Below, piece after piece: positions 60,998-64,000 of a stretch of DNA of 64,000 nt. Origin of the DNA: Mesorhizobium sp. (GTDB lineage Bacteria; Pseudomonadota; Alphaproteobacteria; Rhizobiales; Rhizobiaceae); NCBI GenBank assembly GCA_004020875.1, contig SAPZ01000005.1:124001-188000 (forward strand). The letters are read 5' to 3'. The translations under genes and the position numbers were made by a program. The notes below the pieces were generated by a model. The model saw only the letters and a program-made list of their open reading frames with translations. It did not search any database and was not told the origin of the DNA. The stretch's first letter is position 1; every line of letters begins with the position of its first letter.

Positions 60998-61921
60998 TCA
61001 GGTTGACAGGGCACCGAGCGTCGGAGACCTGACTGCGCGCACGCATTCCTCGACCAACCATTCCCGGAACGCGCCCACGATATCGCGTCTTGCGCAGCGT
61101 TCAGGAATCGTGAGGCAATAGGGCTGGCGCAGTTGCAGGGAATGCGCGGCGGCCCGCACCAGCTTGCCGTCCTCCAGCGCCTGGGCGCAATAGATGCCTT
61201 GCGCCAGCGCCACGCCCAGCCCTGAAGTGGCGAGATCGAGCGCTGCTCGGGACGAGTTCGCGGAGAGACCTCGTTGTGTCGCACAGTCCGGCTCGCTTCC
61301 CGCCCCCTCGAACCAGTTGCGCCAGGTTGGAAAGGATGCGCCCGTCGGCCCCCAGTCGGTGTGGATCAGCGGCAGGCCGGCAAGGCCGTCGGATCTGGTC
61401 GCTCGGGCCAGCGTCGGCGCGCAGACAGGATAGACGGCGTCCCTGACGATCTCCTCGGTCGGATGTTCGCGGTAGTGCGGGCCGTAAGAGAGCCGGATAT
61501 CGATCAATTCATGATCGAAGGGCACCGGATCGTCGTCGCCCCTGAGCGATATATCGGCGACGCCATGAGATGCGACGAAGCCGGCGAGCCGCTCCGAAAG
61601 CCAGCCCATCGCCATGGAAGGCGGCACCGAAACGACGAGCCTCGGTCGGAACGCGCCGCCGCCGACATCGCGCGCGACGCTGCCGATTTCCCGGAAGGCC
61701 ACGGTGAGCCTTGGCAGCATCTCCACCCCGGCCTCGGTCAGCACGGCTCGCCGGTTGATCCGGTGGAACAGTTGTCGCCCCATCTGCTCCTCGACGGTGC
61801 GGATCAGCTGGCTGACGGCCGCGGCCGAGATCGACAGTTCCTCCGCCGCGGCGGCAAAGCTGCCTGTGCGCGCCGCCGCTTCGAAAGCCTGAAGTCCGCG
61901 CAAGGAGGGAAGGGCGACCAT
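60998..61921 (-). CDS. LysR-family regulator divergent from a desaturase gene
   Basis: A 307-residue regulator of the GcvA-like branch. The helix-turn-helix region is LPSLRGLQAFEAAARTGSFA, AAAEELSISAAAVSQLIRTV and GRQLFHRINRRAVLTEAG. The effector domain follows (PRLVVSVPPSMAMGWLSERL; LIHTDWGPTGASFPTWRNWF). It is divergent from the desaturase gene at 62005 with an 83-base gap that holds a perfect palindrome, so it most likely controls that gene and itself. Confidence 0.9.
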   Translation of the reverse strand: MVALPSLRGLQAFEAAARTGSFAAAAEELSISAAAVSQLIRTVEEQMGRQLFHRINRRAVLTEAGVEMLPRLTVAFREIGSVARDVGGGAFRPRLVVSVPPSMAMGWLSERLAGFVASHGVADISLRGDDDPVPFDHELIDIRLSYGPHYREHPTEEIVRDAVYPVCAPTLARATRSDGLAGLPLIHTDWGPTGASFPTWRNWFEGAGSEPDCATQRGLSANSSRAALDLATSGLGVALAQGIYCAQALEDGKLVRAAAHSLQLRQPYCLTIPERCARRDIVGAFREWLVEECVRAVRSPTLGALST

Positions 61922-61929
61922 CGCAATCC

Positions 61930-61952
61930 ATAGATAAGTTCACCTTATCTAT
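61930..61952. promoter_or_regulatory. Perfect LysR-type operator between regulator and desaturase genes
   Basis: ATAGATAAG and CTTATCTAT are exact complements around TTCAC (23 bases). It is nine bases upstream of the regulator start and overlaps its ribosome-binding region. Confidence 0.75.
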
Positions 61953-62004
61953 TTCACAGAAATCCTCGTTTTTCGAAAGGTTTCTTTCTGGGTACGGTGG
62001 CTGC

Positions 62005-62922
62005 ATGAACGCAATCGACCACGACGAAGCCGTCGACCATCGCTCTGTGATCGCCTCGCTGACCAATGAGGAGCGCGGTCGGCTGACCGGCAAGTCGGAT
62101 GGGCCCGGCCTTGTCCAGCTCGCCCTCCATCTCGGCGCGATCATCGTACTTGGCGCGCTGATCGCGGCCAAGGTGCCGTTCTGGCCGGTCCTGATGCTGC
62201 CGCAGGGCATCCTGATCGTCTTCCTGTTCACGCTGCTGCATGAGACTGTGCACAGGACGGCGTTCGAAACGCGGTGGTTGAACGATGCGATCGCGCGCTT
62301 ATGCAGCCTGGCGATTGCGCTCCCGGCCGACTGGTTCCGCTACTTCCATTTCGCTCATCACCGCTTCACCCAAGATCCGGAGAACGATCCGGAACTGGCC
62401 TTCCCGAAGCCTGAGACCTGGCGGCAATACATCGTCCACGTCTCCGGCCTGCCGGTTTGGCGGGGACATTTTCAGACGCTCCACACCAACGCGATGGGGC
62501 GCTGCCGCGACGGCTACGTGCCGCCAAAGGGCCTCCCGAAAGTGACGGCCGAGGCGCGGGCGATGATCGCCTTCTATGTCGCCCTGCTGGCGCTCGCGGT
62601 CTGGTTCAAGGCGTCGGTGCTGCTCACTGTCTGGATCGTGCCGGCGCTGCTTGGCCAGCCTTTCCTGAGGCTTTATTTGCTGGCCGAGCACGGCCGCTGC
62701 CCCCTCGTCGCCAACATGCTGGAAAACAGCCGCACGACGCTGACCAACTGGTTCGTGCGCAAGCTCGCCTGGAACATGCCTTATCATGCCGAGCACCACG
62801 CCTATCCCGGCGTGCCGTTCCACCAGTTGCCGGAATTCCACCGGCTGATCGAGCGGCATCTCAAGGTGGTCGAGCCCGGCTATGTGAGCTTCCACGAGAA
62901 ATATATCGGGGCGCTACGCTAA
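62005..62922 (+). CDS. Membrane fatty-acid desaturase-family protein
   Basis: A 305-residue integral membrane di-iron enzyme. The histidine boxes are HETVHRTAF, FHFAHHRFTQDPENDPE and YHAEHHAYPGVPFHQLP. Hydrophobic helices lie near residues 38-85, 100-115 and 185-225. It may desaturate or hydroxylate an acyl chain or related lipid; the substrate cannot be read. The stop is followed at once by repeat copy B. A LysR regulator is divergent. Confidence 0.88.
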   Translation: MNAIDHDEAVDHRSVIASLTNEERGRLTGKSDGPGLVQLALHLGAIIVLGALIAAKVPFWPVLMLPQGILIVFLFTLLHETVHRTAFETRWLNDAIARLCSLAIALPADWFRYFHFAHHRFTQDPENDPELAFPKPETWRQYIVHVSGLPVWRGHFQTLHTNAMGRCRDGYVPPKGLPKVTAEARAMIAFYVALLALAVWFKASVLLTVWIVPALLGQPFLRLYLLAEHGRCPLVANMLENSRTTLTNWFVRKLAWNMPYHAEHHAYPGVPFHQLPEFHRLIERHLKVVEPGYVSFHEKYIGALR

Positions 62923-62923
62923 A

Positions 62924-63022
62924 GCATGTCTCCCGAAAGTGGGAACCGGTTTCGGGATAAAGACATGCGTAAAAGACCGAAAGCGCATGGGACGAATCCG
63001 AAGGATCGCGACGCGCGCTTAG
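62924..63022. repeat. RIME-like short palindromic repeat, copy B
   Basis: It starts one base after the desaturase stop. Outer pair GCATGTCT / AGACATGC and inner pair CCCGAAA / TTTCGGG are perfect. It shares about 50 identical bases with copy A (1737-1839). Confidence 0.85.
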
Positions 63023-63052
63023 GCGACCGAGGCCTCAGAGAGACAGCGCATA

Positions 63053-64000
63053 TCAGAGTGACTGACGCAGCAGCGCCTGCGAACGCAGCAGCCGGCTCAT
63101 GTCGGCCGCTTTGGCCGGCACGCCGATAAGATAGCCTTGCGCCTCACCGCAGCCGGCCTTGCGCAGCATGTCGAGTTGCGCTTCGGTCTCGACGCCTTCG
63201 GCGGTGACGGTGATGCCGAGCTCGGCGCCGAGACCGATCACGGTGCGTACGATCGCCGCCGTGTCGCGCTTGTCGAGGTCGCGGATGAAGGAGCGGTCGA
63301 TCTTGATCTTGTCGACGGGGAAGCGCCGGAGGTAGCCGAGCGAGGAATAGCCGGTGCCGAAATCATCGAGCGCTATGCGCACGCCGAGACCGCGCAATTG
63401 GCTCAGCGTCTTCAGCACCGCGTCGCTTTCGTCCATCATCACCGTTTCGGTGATTTCGAGCTCAAGGCGGTTGGCCGGCAGGCCTGAAAAGGCGAGCGCC
63501 GAGATCACGCTGCGGGCGAAGCCGCCGCTCTTGATCTGCGCGGCCGAGACGTTGACGGCCATGCGCATCTCCGGAGGCCAATGGGCGGCCACGTTGCAAG
63601 CCTTGCGAAGCGCCCAGTCGCCGAGCTGCACGATCAGTCCGGTCTCCTCGGCGGCGGCGATGAAGTTTTCCGGCGACACCAGGCCGCGCGATGGCGAGCG
63701 CCAGCGCATCAGGGCTTCCGCGCCGACAATTCCGCCGGAGGTGATGTCGAGGATCGGCTGGAAATCGAGCTCGAACTCGCGTTTGGAAAGGGCTGCTTCG
63801 AGATCCGCTTCGAGCGCGCGGCGCTCCCGCATCAGGGCATCCATGCCTGGCTCGAAGAAACGATAGACATTGCGACCTTCGCTCTTGCCACGGTAGAGCG
63901 CCATGTCGGCGTTGGTGAGCAGCGTGTCGGCATCCTGTCCGTCACTGGGATAGACCGCGATGCCCAGGCTCACGCCCACATGCATTTCGCGTCCCTTGTC
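63053..64000 (-). CDS. GGDEF-EAL protein, C-terminal part (truncated by window)
   Basis: The frame is open to the window edge, and 315 C-terminal residues are visible. The end of a GGDEF domain (SLGIAVYPSDGQDADTLLTN, ADMALYRGKSEGRNVY) is followed by a full EAL domain: GIVGAEALMRWRSPSRGLVS has the EAL motif, LELEITETVMMDE and ALDDFGTGYSSLGYLRRFPV the metal-binding residues, and VTAEGVETEAQLD the last motif. The EAL part should hydrolyse cyclic di-GMP. Whether the GGDEF half is active cannot be judged, because its motif lies outside the window. Confidence 0.92.
   Translation of the reverse strand, partial: DKGREMHVGVSLGIAVYPSDGQDADTLLTNADMALYRGKSEGRNVYRFFEPGMDALMRERRALEADLEAALSKREFELDFQPILDITSGGIVGAEALMRWRSPSRGLVSPENFIAAAEETGLIVQLGDWALRKACNVAAHWPPEMRMAVNVSAAQIKSGGFARSVISALAFSGLPANRLELEITETVMMDESDAVLKTLSQLRGLGVRIALDDFGTGYSSLGYLRRFPVDKIKIDRSFIRDLDKRDTAAIVRTVIGLGAELGITVTAEGVETEAQLDMLRKAGCGEAQGYLIGVPAKAADMSRLLRSQALLRQSL

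Noticed and set aside
1..64000. CRISPR array, prophage or insertion sequence
   Set aside because: No regularly spaced identical repeats, no transposase and no phage structural genes were found in any frame.

Overview
The window is high-GC alphaproteobacterial chromosome, most likely Mesorhizobium or a close relative in the Rhizobiales. The evidence is the gene order glnE / PleC-type kinase / pepN, the slt-dapA-smpB and rpoZ-rsh-pyrE-acpS-lepB-rnc-era-recO blocks, two Omp2-type porins, and short palindromic repeats of the kind scattered through rhizobial genomes. It is mostly core chromosome. I see no prophage, insertion sequence, CRISPR array or conjugative module. Layout: 0-9 kb holds the 3' part of glnE, a PAS histidine kinase, aminopeptidase N, an EamA exporter and an MmyB-type regulator. 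9-19.5 kb holds a uracil-DNA glycosylase lacking the usual Fe-S cysteines, ETF-ubiquinone oxidoreductase, secreted and membrane proteins, AMP nucleosidase, two very small ORFs and an orphan branched-chain amino-acid binding protein. 19.5-26.8 kb is a leucine/isovalerate catabolic cluster (TetR regulator, isovaleryl-CoA dehydrogenase, both methylcrotonyl-CoA carboxylase subunits) that also encodes a macrodomain hydrolase coupled to mccB. 26.8-30.2 kb has acylphosphatase, a HisC-like aminotransferase and a TPR-sulfotransferase. 30.5-33.8 kb is a divergent porin pair around tRNA-Ser(GCT), followed by a tyrosine recombinase. 35-55.6 kb is housekeeping: cell-wall lysis, lysine/DAP synthesis, trans-translation, stringent response, pyrimidine synthesis, secretion, RNA processing and repair. 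55.6-64 kb is more accessory: a VapBC module with a frameshifted toxin, an ECF sigma/anti-sigma pair, a GNAT-C39 peptidase gene next to an RLAN/RimK-type ATP-grasp ligase, a LysR-desaturase divergon and a truncated GGDEF-EAL gene. How the genes connect: ivd, mccAB and ETF-QO are linked biochemically, because electrons from isovaleryl-CoA dehydrogenase pass through ETF to ETF-QO. Lep, RNase III, Era, RecO, AcpS and Rsh form the usual growth-control neighbourhood. Three regulators (TetR, LysR, MmyB-type) each have a clear palindrome at their own promoter. The best candidate for an under-described system is the GNAT-C39 plus RLAN-ATP-grasp pair (57.9-60.5 kb), predicted to build or trim a peptide-like product. 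Next come the macrodomain gene inside the leucine operon and the porin pair, which shares a 202-bp identical inverted segment. All calls come from reading the sequence and translations; no database search was run.
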